A stretch of 64,000 nucleotides of DNA, taken from Haematobia irritans (lineage: Eukaryota; Arthropoda; Insecta; Diptera; Muscidae). The position numbers and the translations under genes were made by a program. This document shows positions 10,441-22,279 of the stretch, in pieces (position 1 is the stretch's first letter; every line of letters starts with the position of its first letter). The stretch is from the NCBI RefSeq assembly GCF_050003625.1, contig NC_134397.1, forward strand, positions 276,018,070 through 276,082,069, read 5' to 3'. The notes below the pieces were generated by a model, which was given only the letters and a program-made list of their open reading frames with translations, was not told the origin of the DNA and searched no databases.

Positions 10441-12700
10441 TTTCTTTTTACTCTTTTACCTATCATCCATCCATCAAAAGCAAGGTAAGAGATTGTCGGA
10501 AAATCAACATGTTTCCAATATATCTCCGTCGCTCTTATATCATTATAAGACATCTGATTAACCCTTCAAAGTTTGTTCAATAAAAGCCGACTTTTTACAA
10601 AATGTAACCCACTGTGTCGCATTAAAGCCATTTACAATACCATAAACAATGAAACAATCAACTAAAAATAACAACAATGCATTAACACAATTTTAATGTA
10701 GAATAACATCAACATCATTGATGCTACAGAAATGGACGATAACGCAACATAAGGAACATCTTCAGGAACCCCGACCTCATAAGTGACATCAACAGCTTTA
10801 ATAAATTTCCAGGAATTCAAACAAAAATTAAATACAAATTTTGTATAACCGTCCGAAATCAATAATTATTTGAGGTAGTTTTTGCAAAAATAATGAACCT
10901 ATTAAAATTCAAGTACATTTTTGTTTTTTTGCAACATTTAAGTAAAATAATCCTTGGTACAAGAGCCCGGCAACCTATGACAGCAAAAAGGGGAAAAAGG
11001 CTACAATAACAATAAAGGACACGTACCACAACACTTTGGTGGAACGAAATGAAGGACTTTTTGTTTTCTTTACATTTCTGTGGTAAAGTGGACCAAATTG
11101 AAGCTTCTGCTAAGGGATGGCAAAACGATTGAAGTTTATCACAAAAGGCTCAGGAGCATAAGGTTCGTGCAAGTGATGATGATGATGATGATGGCGGCGA
11201 TAATAAAAATGGGTGGTTTTGTTGTTTTGATAATGTTTCTGTTAACATTTCTTTGTATTGTACATTGGCCAAACTGTGCCAAAGGATCTGTGGCATGTTT
11301 TCCTTGTTAATGCTGATGGTCTGAGCTTTGCTGTGTTTTGGTTTCCACTAAACAACATCACTTGTTGGAGGTGGAGGAATTGCCGGAGAATTCGAATTGA
11401 AAGGGAGAACCGGTGTAAAGTGCCATATCTAACTGGTGGTTTTTTGTCAGAACATCTTGCGCCGGCTGGGTGTCGAAATAAATTCACTCAATCTAGCTCC
11501 CATACCATAAAGGAGTGAGACGAACAAAATCAATGTCACTCGAGCAATCAACGAGCAGCAAGGAGAAACCACCAAATAAACCTAACGAATATGGGCCGTG
11601 TTAAATGGCACCATATGTGATTGTAAACTTTTGACAAATGTTTTAATTTAGTTGTCATTGCTCACTGGCGTTCTTTGGCTCATCGCCTTACTCACAGAGA
11701 GACCCTGTTTTGCGGTACATGAAAGTGTGACTCTTACTGCTTTTTGTTGGATTGGGGTTGCATTTCTGGGGTGGTTTGCTTTTATCACCGTTTCAAATTG
11801 AAATGTGGTATTCGGTGGTGTGAGTGAGTAAGGCGGAAATGTTTCCGACATAAATGTTAAACAAACTATTAAGGAGTTAAGTATAAATCAATTAACCTGT
11901 TAGGGAAATTTTCACAAACAAATGTTCCATATGCTAATATAGTGGAGTTGCGTAAATAGGAAACAAGATTTGTGTGGGCAAAAAAATCCAAAGACTGAAA
12001 CAACAAACGTTTTATAATAAAAAATTATAATCAAATGTATTTTAAGATAATATCCTCAATGAAGGTGGTTTATATGAACATTAACATAATAGCCTTCTAA
12101 AAAGAAAAACTTTCGAAAATGATGTTTGAATCTCAAAATGTTGATGCTAATTTATTGCGAATTAGGGCCATGCCAAAAAAAAAATATATTTCTTGACATC
12201 AGTGTTGCCAGCATATGTCTGGCTCTTGTTCCCAAATTGGTATGCTTTCGTCCAACAAAAACCCGAATTTAAATTAAATTTCACACATATAATTAAATTA
12301 AATTGTTATAATTGTTAAAATAAAAAATAATGACATAGGCTCTGTTTGACATACCAGCTGGCGAGTTGCAATAAGAATTCGAAACACAAAATCATATACT
12401 GGAGGAATTAAAAAGTGGGAGTTCGGCCACCATGTATTTGTGAACATAAATTTACTTGTGAAGAATCAAAAAGTAAAACTGGGTGATAGATCAATATAAA
12501 CGTGGGCCATTTTCCTCATCTCTATATTTATGGGTTATATTGTCTACAAATGAATTCAGCAAACGGATGGAACGTGAAGAAAAGTTAAATAACTTTTATA
12601 TAAGGAGTGATTGGCGACTTTCCAACGATCAAAACTAATTCTTTCCTCCTAAAGAAATTTTAGACAAACAAATATCGTTTCCCATTTGCTTTTCGCTGTA
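10441..12700. other. Long non-coding stretch, probably single-copy
   Basis: No element ends and no gene recognised. A (GAT)n microsatellite lies at 11176-11193. Open frames of 66-86 codons occur on both strands at 11.0-11.9 kb, but they overlap one another and show no protein-like motif. Confidence 0.45.
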
Positions 12701-13653
12701 CACCGAAAGAATTTTCTTCGTAAAAAGAACGAAAAATTTCGTTAAAAGTACGAAATTTGTCATTGTTTTACAACCAAAGAAACTTTTCATTAAAACTACG
12801 AAATATTTCGTACTTTTTACGAAGAATAGTTCTTCCAAAATTTTCGTAGTTTTTAAGAAAAAATTCGTACTTTTTATGAAGAATCTTCGTATTTTTTATG
12901 AATAATCTTCGTACTTTTTATGAAACAATTTCGTTCTGTTTATGAAAATATTTCGTAGTTTTTATGAAAAATTTTCGTAGTTTTTATGAAAAATGTTCGT
13001 ACTTTTTATGAAAAAATTTCGTACTTTTTTCTGAAAAATGTTCGAACTATTAGAAAAAAAATTTATAGTCGAAAGTGCATTTGGTTGTAGTTGCAAGTGT
13101 GAAAAATGACATCACTACTTTACATCTTAAGTTTTTGAATAATTTTTAGTTTTATTGCTTCACTTTTATTCATAGCGCGTTATCACCCAAATGAGAAGTA
13201 GCATAGTCTTGCATAAAAAAATAGAATAAAGGAATACACTCAAACACATTATAAAAGACAATTTAATGCCGCGAACGGAAATTTTACAACTTCAATGAAA
13301 CTTCTTCGTTATTTCAAAGAAAATGTTTCGTACTTTTTATGAAGAAATTTTAACGCAGAATGTTTCGTAAAATATTCGTAAAAACTTCTTCACAAAATTC
13401 ATGAAATGTGAAGAAAGTTTCGTTAAAAGTACTAAAAAGTTCGTACTTTTAACGAAACTTTCTTCAAAATGTTTCGTACTTTTTATGAAGAAAAGTTAAT
13501 GTAGAATGTTTCGTAGAAGTTTCGTATATTCGTAAAATGTTCTTCGTAAAATTTACGAAAGTGAATGAAAATTTCGTTATTTTAACGAAGAATTCAGGAA
13601 GAATAGTTAATGAAGAATTCTTCGTAAAATTAACGAAGAGAATTCTTTCGCTG
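12701..13653. mobile_element. MITE-J, foldback element of TTCGTA/TATGAA iterons
   Basis: The ends are CACCGAAAGAATTTTCTTCG and the complement of CAGCGAAAGAATTCTCTTCG, flanked by TA (12699-12700, 13654-13655). The left arm is a tandem array of about 25 bp built on TTCGTACTTTTTATGAA, itself nearly palindromic. The right arm repeats the motif inverted. A core of about 230 bp (13060-13290) lacks the motif. 953 bp and no transposase. Confidence 0.75.
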
Positions 13654-13759
13654 TAAGGAAGTTTATTTGAAAGAAAAGTATGTGAATTTTGTGATAAACA
13701 TTTATTATTTTACAGGATCTAAAAACAATTTCATAAAGACTAACTCAAAAAAATATTTT

Positions 13760-13955
13760 CTGGCTAATTGCATCTTCCTTCACATCTTTCTCACTCTCAC
13801 GAGGTTTCTTAGTTCTTAAGACCTTTTTCTGCAACACAAAATAAAGTAAAAGAAATTATTCGATTTTATAATTTTTATTTTACATTTTACCACTCGTCTG
13901 GACGGAGAATCGAAACACGGACCACTGTATGACTAAGTCAAGCAGTTACATTTAT
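13760..13955 (-). repeat. tRNA-like core repeat, isolated copy
   Basis: This region matches the central parts of L1, L2 and P2: TCACATCTTTCTCACT, ACGAGGTTTCTTAGTTCTTA, then a tRNA T-arm-like segment around 13906 (reverse complement GTTTCGATTCTCCGTC). Here it stands alone beside MITE-J, without recognisable terminal repeats. Confidence 0.55.
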
Positions 13956-14555
13956 AAAGTTTTGGGTACACACAAGCCAATTTAAAGCTTTATTTTATTT
14001 TATTTAAAAGAAACATACCCTTTTCTTACAAAAGTGTACCAAATACAAATTTTGGAAACGGAAAAAATGTAATTGCACATAACATACATATATTCAAAAA
14101 AATGTCGCAAGATTTCGAAAGCACATTCCCAGCAAAAAAATTGGATGTTGTTCCACAAACATTTCTTTTAAAGCGCATCCCAGAATCCCCCATCTAAAGC
14201 GCATCGTGGGATCCCCCAATGATTTTTTCCACTTCCGATGCATTCAGTTTGGGCAAGACCACAAACATTTCTTCTAAAGCGCATCTTGATTTTCATTTTT
14301 TTCTACTTTCGATGCAGTCCTTTTGGACAAATAAAGTGCAAATTTAATATTCGGACAATTAAATTTCAAATTAAAAAATTAAAATTAATAAAAAAGTAAA
14401 AAAAAATAGAAAATTAATAACAAAAAGTAAAAAAAACTATAATAAAAAAATAAATTTCATCCCCGCTGGGATTTGAACCGGTGCCGTTTGACTTTTTCGC
14501 TTCCATGGAAGTTCTTTTGAGAAGGTTTTACAAATTACGAGAATTTTTAATTTTT

Positions 14556-15290
14556 ATACCCTGCGCCACACTGTGGAACAGGGTATTATAAGTTAGTGCA
14601 TATGTTTGTAACACCCAGAAGGACACGGGATAGACACATGGTGTCTTTGTCAAAAATGTTCAGGGTGGGTCCCTGAGTCGATATAACCATGTCCGTCCGT
14701 CCGTCCGTCCGTCTGTCTGTGAATACATTTTTGTGATCAAAGTCTCGGTCGCAATTTAAGTCCAATCGCCTTCAAATTTGGCACATGTTCCTAATTTGGG
14801 TCAGAATAGAACCCTATTGATTTTATCAGAAATCGGTTCAGATTTAGATATAGCTTCCATATATATCTTTCGCCCGATATGCACTACTATGGACCCAGAA
14901 GCCAAATTTTTGGCCGAATTTGGTTGAAAATTTGCACTAGGAGTACAATTAGTAGTATAGTCAAGTGTGCAAAATTTGATTGAAATCGGTTCAGATTTAG
15001 ATATAGCTCCCAAATTTGCTTCAGATTTAAATTTTTCCCATATTTCTTTACTAAAATTGTGTTCCACCCTAGTGCATTAGCCAACTTAAATTTTGAGTCT
15101 ATAGATTTTGTATAAGTCTATCAAATTCTGTCCACATCGAGTGATATTTAAATGTATGTATTTGGGACAAACATTTATATAGCACCGAACACATTTGACG
15201 GATGTGATATGGTATCGAAAATTTAGATCTACCAAGTGGTGCAGGGTATAATATAGTCGGCCCCGCCCGACTTTAGACTTTCCTTACTTG
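14556..15290 (+). mobile_element. HINE-B2, complete, nested in M1
   Basis: The 5' end is ATACCCTGCGCCAC. It has a (GTCC)n block at 14690-14720, inner unit phrases (AATCGGTTCAGATTTAGATA) and a 3' hairpin AGTCGG...CCGACT followed by TTAGACTTTCCTTACTTG. M2 runs uninterrupted here, so the insert lies within a T run with no target duplication. That is the T-T insertion described for Helentron/DINE-1 elements. No coding capacity. Confidence 0.75.
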
Positions 15291-15637
15291 TTTTTATTGA
15301 TTTTTATTGGAGAAAAAATATTTATACGAAAATATATGCCGAAAATAAAAAAATGTGCAGCATAAAAAAAATATTTGTTTAGAAAAATATTTGATAAAAA
15401 ATTGCCGCTGGTGAACCTGCGTTTCTTATGTTTTCGTTCATACTAATAAAGAACATGTCGAGAAGCAGTTAGAATGTTATTCCTTGGCGTCGTATTACGA
15501 TCATATCACAAACATTTGAATTGACATTTCGACGCTTTATGTTCAATGGAGTTTGTGGCTGAGTGTGCTAAGGCGTTCTGTTATGGTGCCAACAAACCCT
15601 GGTCGGAGCGAAACAGTTTTTCAAATTGTAAAAATTA

Positions 15638-16185
15638 CCCAGAAAAAAAGGGTGAAAATTCTTCCAAAAGCCCTTCCAGAAGATGCACTCCCAATGATGT
15701 TCTTTATTTTAAATTCTCAGCAAGTTCTTTTAATTCAATTTTTATAACATGTTTTTTTTCACACTTTTGATGGGTAATTTAAACTATTTTTCGTTTCAAA
15801 TAGGTTGCAAACAGAGTAAGAATTCATAAAATGATACAAACCATTTAAATTTTGTCGAAAAAAATGCTGAATCCAATCTGAAAAAATTGTGCATTTTTGA
15901 AAATATATGAAGTCAAATGTTTCCGACAAGCGTTATGATCCATTAAAAATTATAAAAATTAATTATTTGACAAAATATCACAGAATTTTTTAATTTACAT
16001 CCAAAACAATGAATTCGGATCACACCTAAAGAAGTGATGCAAATTCAGTGCAACGGCTGTTGAAATGGAGGACTTCCGTCCTATGACAAGCCCATGTTAA
16101 ATTAATCGCTTCTGCGTCTATTTGCACCACTCCCGGATCCGAAAAGAACATTTTCATTACTTTTTTGGCGACGCTTTTTTCTGGG
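15638..16185 (-). mobile_element. N2 element nested in M1
   Basis: The ends are CCCAGAAAAAAAGGG and GCTTTTTTCTGGG, with TA on both sides. In M2 the same place reads AAAATTAGATAATAGG without the insert, proving a 2-bp TA duplication. The interior is the reverse complement of N4 (44.5 kb): AACGGCTGTTGAAAT, TCCGTCCTATGACAAGCCC. 548 bp, non-coding. Confidence 0.8.
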
Positions 16186-16430
16186 TAGATAATAGGAAAA
16201 TAACAGGGTAAAAAAATATGGATAAAAGTGAAATTGGTTGAAAAACATTTTTAAATTTCTTCATTCAAACGAACTTCCAGGGCACAACTTCTAAAGCAAT
16301 GCAAAGAATCCAAAAAGGAAGTACTTCCGTCCTTTGACAAGCCCATGTAAAATTCATTGGAGATGATCCAAGTTTGCACTACTTCCGGATAACAGATTAG
16401 GGATCCTCTTTTGGAAGCTTTTTTGCTGGG

Positions 16431-17695
16431 ATTCGGCTTACATCAAAATGTGTCCTATTTTTGTTTTTGGCATAAAAAGTATTTTTTATTAAAAAAAATT
16501 AAAATTCTTTTGGTGATAAAGGTTTGAACTTTTGGAAAAGAACAACATTTGTGATACCTGTTTTTCAAACGTTTGCGTTTTTCTTGCGCATAAACTTAAT
16601 ATTAAATAAAATGATTTTATTTTTCAATAAAAATTTCAATACTTCAATTCTTCGTATTTATTCTTACAGCGTCAAATAGTCAGATTCTACTTAGCGGGAA
16701 ACTTCCTAACGCAGAATATTTTTTCAATGGCTTCACTATTAGGTCCACTTGAGCTTTATTTTTTTATGCAATAGATAAAACTCTGCTGTCAAACATTACA
16801 ATTAATTAGACAAAGTGACTACCTGTAAACATGAAATGTACTTTTGATCATATGTTTACTTTTTTCGGAATTAATATCTCTTGACGAACCATTTCCCTCC
16901 CAAACTACGTCAGATTTATTGTGACAGCAATAGTTGTGTAAGTAGACAACTTACATGTCCATATCCATATGTGCGTATTCACTAAAATTTCACCAAGTTG
17001 TTGGTCCTTAACATTCTGTTAACATTTGACGTTTTTATTAAAATCGACTCGGTTTGTGGAAATTTCACTACATGACGCAGATATTCATAGCGGGGGTGGT
17101 TTACAATTCCATTTTAGTATTAAGTCCAGAAATCTTCGTCCAGAAAACAGGGCAGGTTTCTGGATGATTTACACCTGCCGTGAATAGCACAGGGCGATGA
17201 AGCCATTGACGCCTCCAGCCACCTCATTGTCAGCTTAACATGGCAAGTACTCAAAATTTTATTGACGTGGCATTTGCATGTCTCACCAAGAATACCAAAC
17301 CCAATACAACATCTGTCGTTATTTCAACGTATGTCGTGGTTACCCAATAGAGACCCGCTTCACTTCCAGGACGATGCGGACATCGCCTTTGCTACATGGT
17401 GCAAAGCAGTTACGGAGCCCTAATCAAGCTCTTCCTTGCTATGACGTTGAGCATATCTAACCACTTTTAGACCATCCTTTTACTTGCCTCTTGTAAAATT
17501 GAGAAATTGCTGTGTGTGTGATGCATTGTTGGCTGCGGACTGGTATTCCTCTCTTGAACCTTTGGGCATCAAATTCTGGGTACTTATTGCTCCTTGAACA
17601 TGATTGACATTTATAAGGATTTCATTCGTTCTTTTTTCTCTCCTTTTATTGTTCTATATTTCATGAATTATGGGAAAAACAAAATGTTTTGTTGT
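16431..17695. other. Non-coding stretch, nothing recognised
   Basis: No element ends. A GC-richer part at 17090-17460 includes a 60-codon frame (17278-17460) that resembles nothing I know. Confidence 0.4.
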
Positions 17696-18357
17696 TTACG
17701 CCAACAATATTGGAGAACCATAAATGAATAAAAATCTAGCTTTTCGGCTTGTGAACTCTAACAACATCTCCTCTATAGGCCCATCCAACTTTTCACGGAG
17801 GGTGATAAATTTATGAAAGTCCGCTCGAGACAATCGATCAATTGTTGTCGAAGGGATTTGCCCTTCACGAATGACAATATTCATTGTGTGTCAACAATAA
17901 TGCTGAACCTAAAAAACATCAATGCCATTGGAGTATTTAGGAGCCAACTCACCCCTTTTCTTCCCCATCAATAGTCATTTTCAATGAAATCGTTTATCAA
18001 CATCGGCGAACTTTGAAAAGGTTAAGTGAATGGATTCATTGTTCACATCAATATGAGCTATCGCCATTAAGTAACCATCGATAATAGCTGTAATTTAACT
18101 CCCATGTAATTTATCAACTAGAATAATTCCAATAATCTTGTGGCGCCCACAATGCCAATGTTGCTGATCTAATAATGTTGCTCAACATCATACTACAATT
18201 AAATTTCTTGAATATGGACTCTATTATTCCGGACGTGCACTTGGGGATGAATCCGATATGGAGCGCATTTTCGACATAGATAAAACGGTTTTCCCCAAAT
18301 AGGAAATCGGTGCATAACTTGATGGTATTTTCACAGGGTTCATGCCAGTCGTTTTTG
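17696..18357 (-). pseudogene. Unidentified coding relic, minus strand
   Basis: Three protein-like stretches follow each other on the minus strand. One is open for about 83 codons from 18356 (DWHEPCENTIKLCTDFLFGE, later ENALHIGFIPKCTSGIIES). The next is about 18180-18005 (KIIGIILVDKLHG, a stop, then TAIIDGYLMAIAHIDVNNES). The third is 17884-17696, 62 codons from an ATG (VIREGQIPSTTIDRLSRADF). They lie in different frames with stops between them. A good donor/acceptor pair (GTGAGT...TTTTTTAG, near 17952-17909) encloses only about 44 bases. It could be a decayed host gene, a retro-copy or a transposon gene. I do not recognise the family. Confidence 0.35.
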
Positions 18358-18364
18358 TGTAAAA

Positions 18365-18800
18365 CAAGTAAGGAAAGTCAAAAGTCGGGTGGGGCCGACT
18401 ATATTATAATCTTTGTGCGGAATGAAATTGGTGTTTCCGGTGGTTATATGAGTTTAAATCGTATGGGAGCTATATACAATTCTGAACCGATATGGCATAC
18501 ATACCTAGAAGGTTAATTCTACACCTTGTGCAAAATTTCACGCAAATCGGAGTAACACTTCGGCCTCTGTAGTCATGGTTGGCAGCCCGATATTTCAGGC
18601 TCACTTAGACTATTCAGTCCATTGTGATACCACATTGGTGAACTTCTCTCTTATCACTGAGTGCTGCCCGATTCCATGTTAAGCTCAATAACAAGGGACC
18701 TCCTTGACCTCTGTGGACCTCTGTGGTCATATGTAATATATATTTAAATCTGAACCAATTTCTTCCGAAATAGGGTTCTATTCTTACCCAAGCTAGATAC
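18365..18800 (-). mobile_element. HINE-B3, partial, split by a SINE
   Basis: The left end is CAAGTAAGGAAAGTC with the hairpin AGTCGGGTGGGGCCGACT, then inner-unit sequence (TATGGGAGCTATATACAATT). It continues after the SINE with AAATCTGAACCAATTTCTTC. The far 5' end is missing. Confidence 0.65.
18577..18705 (-). mobile_element. SINE fragment nested in HINE-B3
   Basis: This is the reverse complement of the SINE 3' half: GGCAGCCCGATATTTCAGG, CTTCTCTCTTATCACTGAG, AAGCTCAATAACAAGGGACC. It is truncated at its 5' side. CCTCTGTAGTCAT before it and CCTCTGTGGTCAT after it look like a duplicated target. Confidence 0.75.
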
Positions 18801-18804
18801 TTGA

Positions 18805-19229
18805 GCTAAACTTGAAGTTGATTGATTTCATTATTTAAATTAATTTTTTAATTGATTCAATTAAAACTGTAATTGATGTTTACTGCAAAACTCAATTCAT
18901 TTTTTAATTAAAAGGTAATTATTTTATGTTCAATAACTTTAGAATTGACTCAGTGTTTTTAGTTTGATTAACAATTGAGTGCTTGAAAAAACAAAACATT
19001 TTAAATTATTGAAAATTGAAAAAATTTCATCACTTTTTTTAACTGACTTAGTCTTCCAAAGTTGATTAAAACGTTAGTTGTATCAATTAATTTTTTAATT
19101 AAAAATTTTATAATTTTCATTCATTGGTTTAATGTTTCGAGTTTGCTTAAAAAGTTAATTGTATCAATTAATTTTTAATTGGAAATATAACTTTTTATTT
19201 GGAAATATCTTGGTATTATGTTTTCTGTG
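18805..19229 (-). mobile_element. MITE-I, partial
   Basis: TTAATTTTTTAATTGATTC-type repeats fill the stretch and the right end TTTTCTGTG is followed by TA. The left end is not recognisable. Confidence 0.6.
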
Positions 19230-19366
19230 TATGCACATATCTCTGATATAAGGTTTATTTCCTTACTCAAGGGTCGATAAACTTTTAAATGAAGTCGTTA
19301 TGTCCTTATAGTTAAGTGATTTGACTTAAAACAGGTTAGCTTTACTGCAAAAGAGTTCAAAATAAA

Positions 19367-20745
19367 CAAGTATATACGGCCGTAAGTTCGGCCAGGCCGA
19401 AGCTTATGTACCCTCCACCATGGTTTGCGTAGAAACTTCTCCTGAAGACTGTCATCCACAATCGAATTACTTGGGTTGCGGTAACACTTGCCGATGGCAA
19501 GGTATCTTAAAACTTCCTAACACCGTAATATATACCACATAGTCCATACGTGGTATATATTAAACTAAAAAGACCGATTAAATACGTATATAATTAAGTT
19601 TGACAAAATTTTCTATAGAAATAAAATTATGACAAAATAAAATTTTGACAACACTTTCTATAGAAGTAAAATTTGGAAAAAATTTTCTATAGAAATAACA
19701 TTTTGACAAAATTTTCTATAGAAATAAATTTTTGACAAAATTTTCTATAGAAATAAATTTTTGACAAAATTTTCTATAGAAATAAAATTTTGACAAAATT
19801 TTCTATAGAAATAAAATTTTGACAAAATTTTCTATAGAAATAAAATTTTGACAAAATTTTCTATAGAAATAAAATTTTGACAAAATTTTCTATAGAAATA
19901 AAATTTTGACAAAATTTTCTATAGAAATAAAATTTTGACAAAATTTTCTATAGAAATAAAATTTTGACAAAATTTTCTATAGAAATAAAATTTTGACAAA
20001 ATTTTCTATAGAAATAAAATTTTGACAAAATTTTCTATAGAAATAATATTTTGACAAAATTTTCTTTAGAAATAAAATGTTGCTATATTATTTTCGGCTC
20101 GAGTGGCAACCATGATTATGAACCGATATGGACCAATTTTTGTGTGATTGGGGATCGGGTATTTATAACTATAGACCGATATGGACCAATTTTGGCATGG
20201 TTATTAGCGGCCTTATACTAACACCACGTTGCAAATTTCAACCGGATCGGATAAATTTTGCTCCTCCAAGAGGCTCCGGAGGACAAATCTGGGAATCGAT
20301 TTATATGGGGGCTATATATAATTATGGACCGATATGGACCAATTCTTGCATGGTTGTTAGAGACTATATACTAACACCACGTACCAAACTTCAACCGGAT
20401 CGGATGAATTTTGCTCTTCTAAGAGGCTCCGGAGGTCAAATCTGGGGATCGGCTTATATGGGGGCTAATATAATTATGCACCGATATGGACCAATTTTGG
20501 CATGGTTGTTAGAGAACATATACCAACACCATGTACCAAATTTCAGCCGGATCGGATGAAATTTGCTTCTCTTAGAGGCTCCGCAAGCCAAATCGGGGGA
20601 TCGGTTTATATGGGGGCTCAGATCGACTCAGAATTTCACTACGACCCAGAATATATATACTTTATGGGGTCCTAGAGCAATATTTCGATGTGTTACAAAC
20701 GGAATGACAAAGTTAATATACCCCCATCCTATGGTGGAGGGTATA
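19367..20745 (-). mobile_element. HINE-A2 carrying a 29-bp minisatellite
   Basis: The hairpin 3' end is at the left (CAAGTATATACGGCCGTAAG) and the 5' end at the right (GGTGGAGGGTATA). Three inner units of about 152 bp with ACCGATATGGACCAATT and AGGCTCCGGAGG span 20110-20600. A 29-bp minisatellite separates them from the hairpin end. It faces HINE-A3, head to head, with about 38 bp between. Confidence 0.75.
19603..20086. repeat. 29-bp minisatellite, about 16 units
   Basis: The unit GACAAAATTTTCTATAGAAA plus TAAAATTTT repeats with almost no variation from about 19688 to 20063 and less exactly on the flanks. Each unit contains the perfect palindrome TTTCTATAGAAA. Related degenerate arrays lie near 51.0 and 52.7 kb. 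Confidence 0.9.
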
Positions 20746-20783
20746 AAAAAGGCGTTAAAAAATAGGACGTATAGTAGCATTAT

Positions 20784-22255
20784 TATACCCACCACCATAG
20801 GATGGGGGGTATATTAACTTTGTCATTCCGTTTGTAACACATCGAAATATTGCTCTAAGACCCCATAAAGTATATATATTCTGGGTCGTGGTGAAATTCT
20901 GAGTCGATCTGAGCATGTCCGTCCGTCCGTCTGTTGAAATCACGCTAACTTCCGAACGAAACAAGCTATCGACTTGAAACTTGGCACAAGTAGTTGTTAT
21001 TGATGTAGGTCGGATGGTATTGCAAATGGGCCATATCGGTCCACTTTTACGTATAGCCCCCATATAAACGGACCCCAAAATTTGGCTTGCGAGGCCTCTA
21101 AGAGAAGCAAATTTCATCCGATCCGGCTGAAATTTGGAACATGGTGTTATTATATGGTCTCTAACAACCATGCAAAAATTGGTCCACATCGGTGCATAAT
21201 TATATATAGCCCCCGTATAAAACGATCCCCCGATTTGGCTTGCGAGGCCCCTAAGAGAAGCAAATTTCATCCGAGCCGGCTGAAGTTTGGTACATGGTGT
21301 CAGTATATGGTCTCTAACAACCATGCAAAAATTGGTCCACATCGGTCCATAATTATATATAGCCCCCATATAAACCGATCACCAGATTTGACCTCCGGAA
21401 CCTCTTGGAAGACCAAAATTCATCTGATTCAGTTGAAATTTGGTACGTGGTGTTAATATATGGCCTCAAACTCCCATGCAAATTTGGTCGATATCGGTCC
21501 ATAATTATATATAGGCCCCATATAAACCGATCCCCAGATTTGACCTCCAGAGCCCCTTGGAAGAGCAAAATTCTTGCCATTCGGTTGAAATTTGGTACGT
21601 GATGTTAGTATATGGTATCCAACAACCATGCAGGAATTGGTTCCTATCAGTCCATAATTATATATAGCTCCCATATAAACCGATCCCCAGATTTGACCTC
21701 CGGTGCCTTTTGGAGAAGCAAAATTCATCCGATCTGCTTGAAATTTGGTACGTGGTGGTAGTATATGATATTTAACAACCATGCCAAAAGTGGTCCATAT
21801 CAGTCCATAATCGTACATAGCCCCATATAAACCGATCCCGAGATTTGGTTTTGGAACCTCTTGGAGGAGCAAATTTCATCCGAGTGAGTTGAAATTTGGT
21901 ACATTGTGCTAGTATATGGTCGTTAACAACCATGCCTAACTAGGTCCATATCGGTCTATAGTTATATATGGCCCTCAGATAAATCGATCCCCAATCACAC
22001 AAAGATTGGTCCATATCAAGTTCATAATTGTATATAGCCCCCATATAAGCGACCCCCATATTTCAATTCTGGCTCTCTACGTACAAAAAGTCCATATCGA
22101 TTCGTAATTATTTGTAGACTTAACTATACATAACTTTTTTGTCTAATATATACCATGTATGGACTAAATCACAGTCTTTCGTAGAAGTTTCTACGCAATC
22201 CATGGTGGTGGGTACATAAGATTCGGCCTGGCCAAACTTGCGGCCGTATGTACTT
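20784..22255 (+). mobile_element. HINE-A3, longest copy, seven inner units
   Basis: The 5' end is TATACCCACCACCATAGG and the 3' end GATTCGGCCTGGCC...GTATGTACTTG then T. The phrase ATCGGTCCAT recurs at about 21035, 21188, 21341, 21493, 21646, 21799 and 21949, steps of 150-153 bp. The GTCCGTCCGTCCGTC block is at 20917-20931. An inner unit spells TATATAGCCCCCATATAAAC, GATTTGACCTCC and GAAATTTGGTACGTGGTG. Open frames through it are chance products of the repeat. Confidence 0.8.
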
Positions 22256-22279
22256 GTTTCTATTTGAAATTCTGTTTGA

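Larger units (their letters stand above)
14128..16430 (+). mobile_element. Composite element M1, with HINE-B2 and N2 inside
   Basis: The ends are CCCAGCAAAAAAATTGG and TTTTTTGCTGGG, with ATT directly repeated at both sides. M2 at 36.5 kb is its partner copy. M1 has an internal run of AGCGCATC / GATCCCCCAATGATTTTT repeats, an A-rich part, a minus-strand T-arm-like motif (14469-14480, complement GGTTCAAATCCC) and a plus-strand tRNA-like segment near 15550. That segment has lost the 12 bases holding its B box, which M2 keeps. Net length without nested elements is about 1.02 kb. Confidence 0.7.

Noticed and set aside
14689..14725. GTCC tetranucleotide run as a plain microsatellite
   Set aside because: It recurs at the same place in HINE-A, -B and -H, so it is part of an element module.
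19603..20086. Regular array considered as a CRISPR
   Set aside because: The 29-bp units are contiguous without spacers and the genome is eukaryotic. It is a minisatellite.
20128..21872. Open frames of 75-204 codons on both strands at 20.1-21.9 kb
   Set aside because: They run through HINE-A inner units, whose period of about 152 bp gives repeated peptides in several frames on both strands. Not genes.
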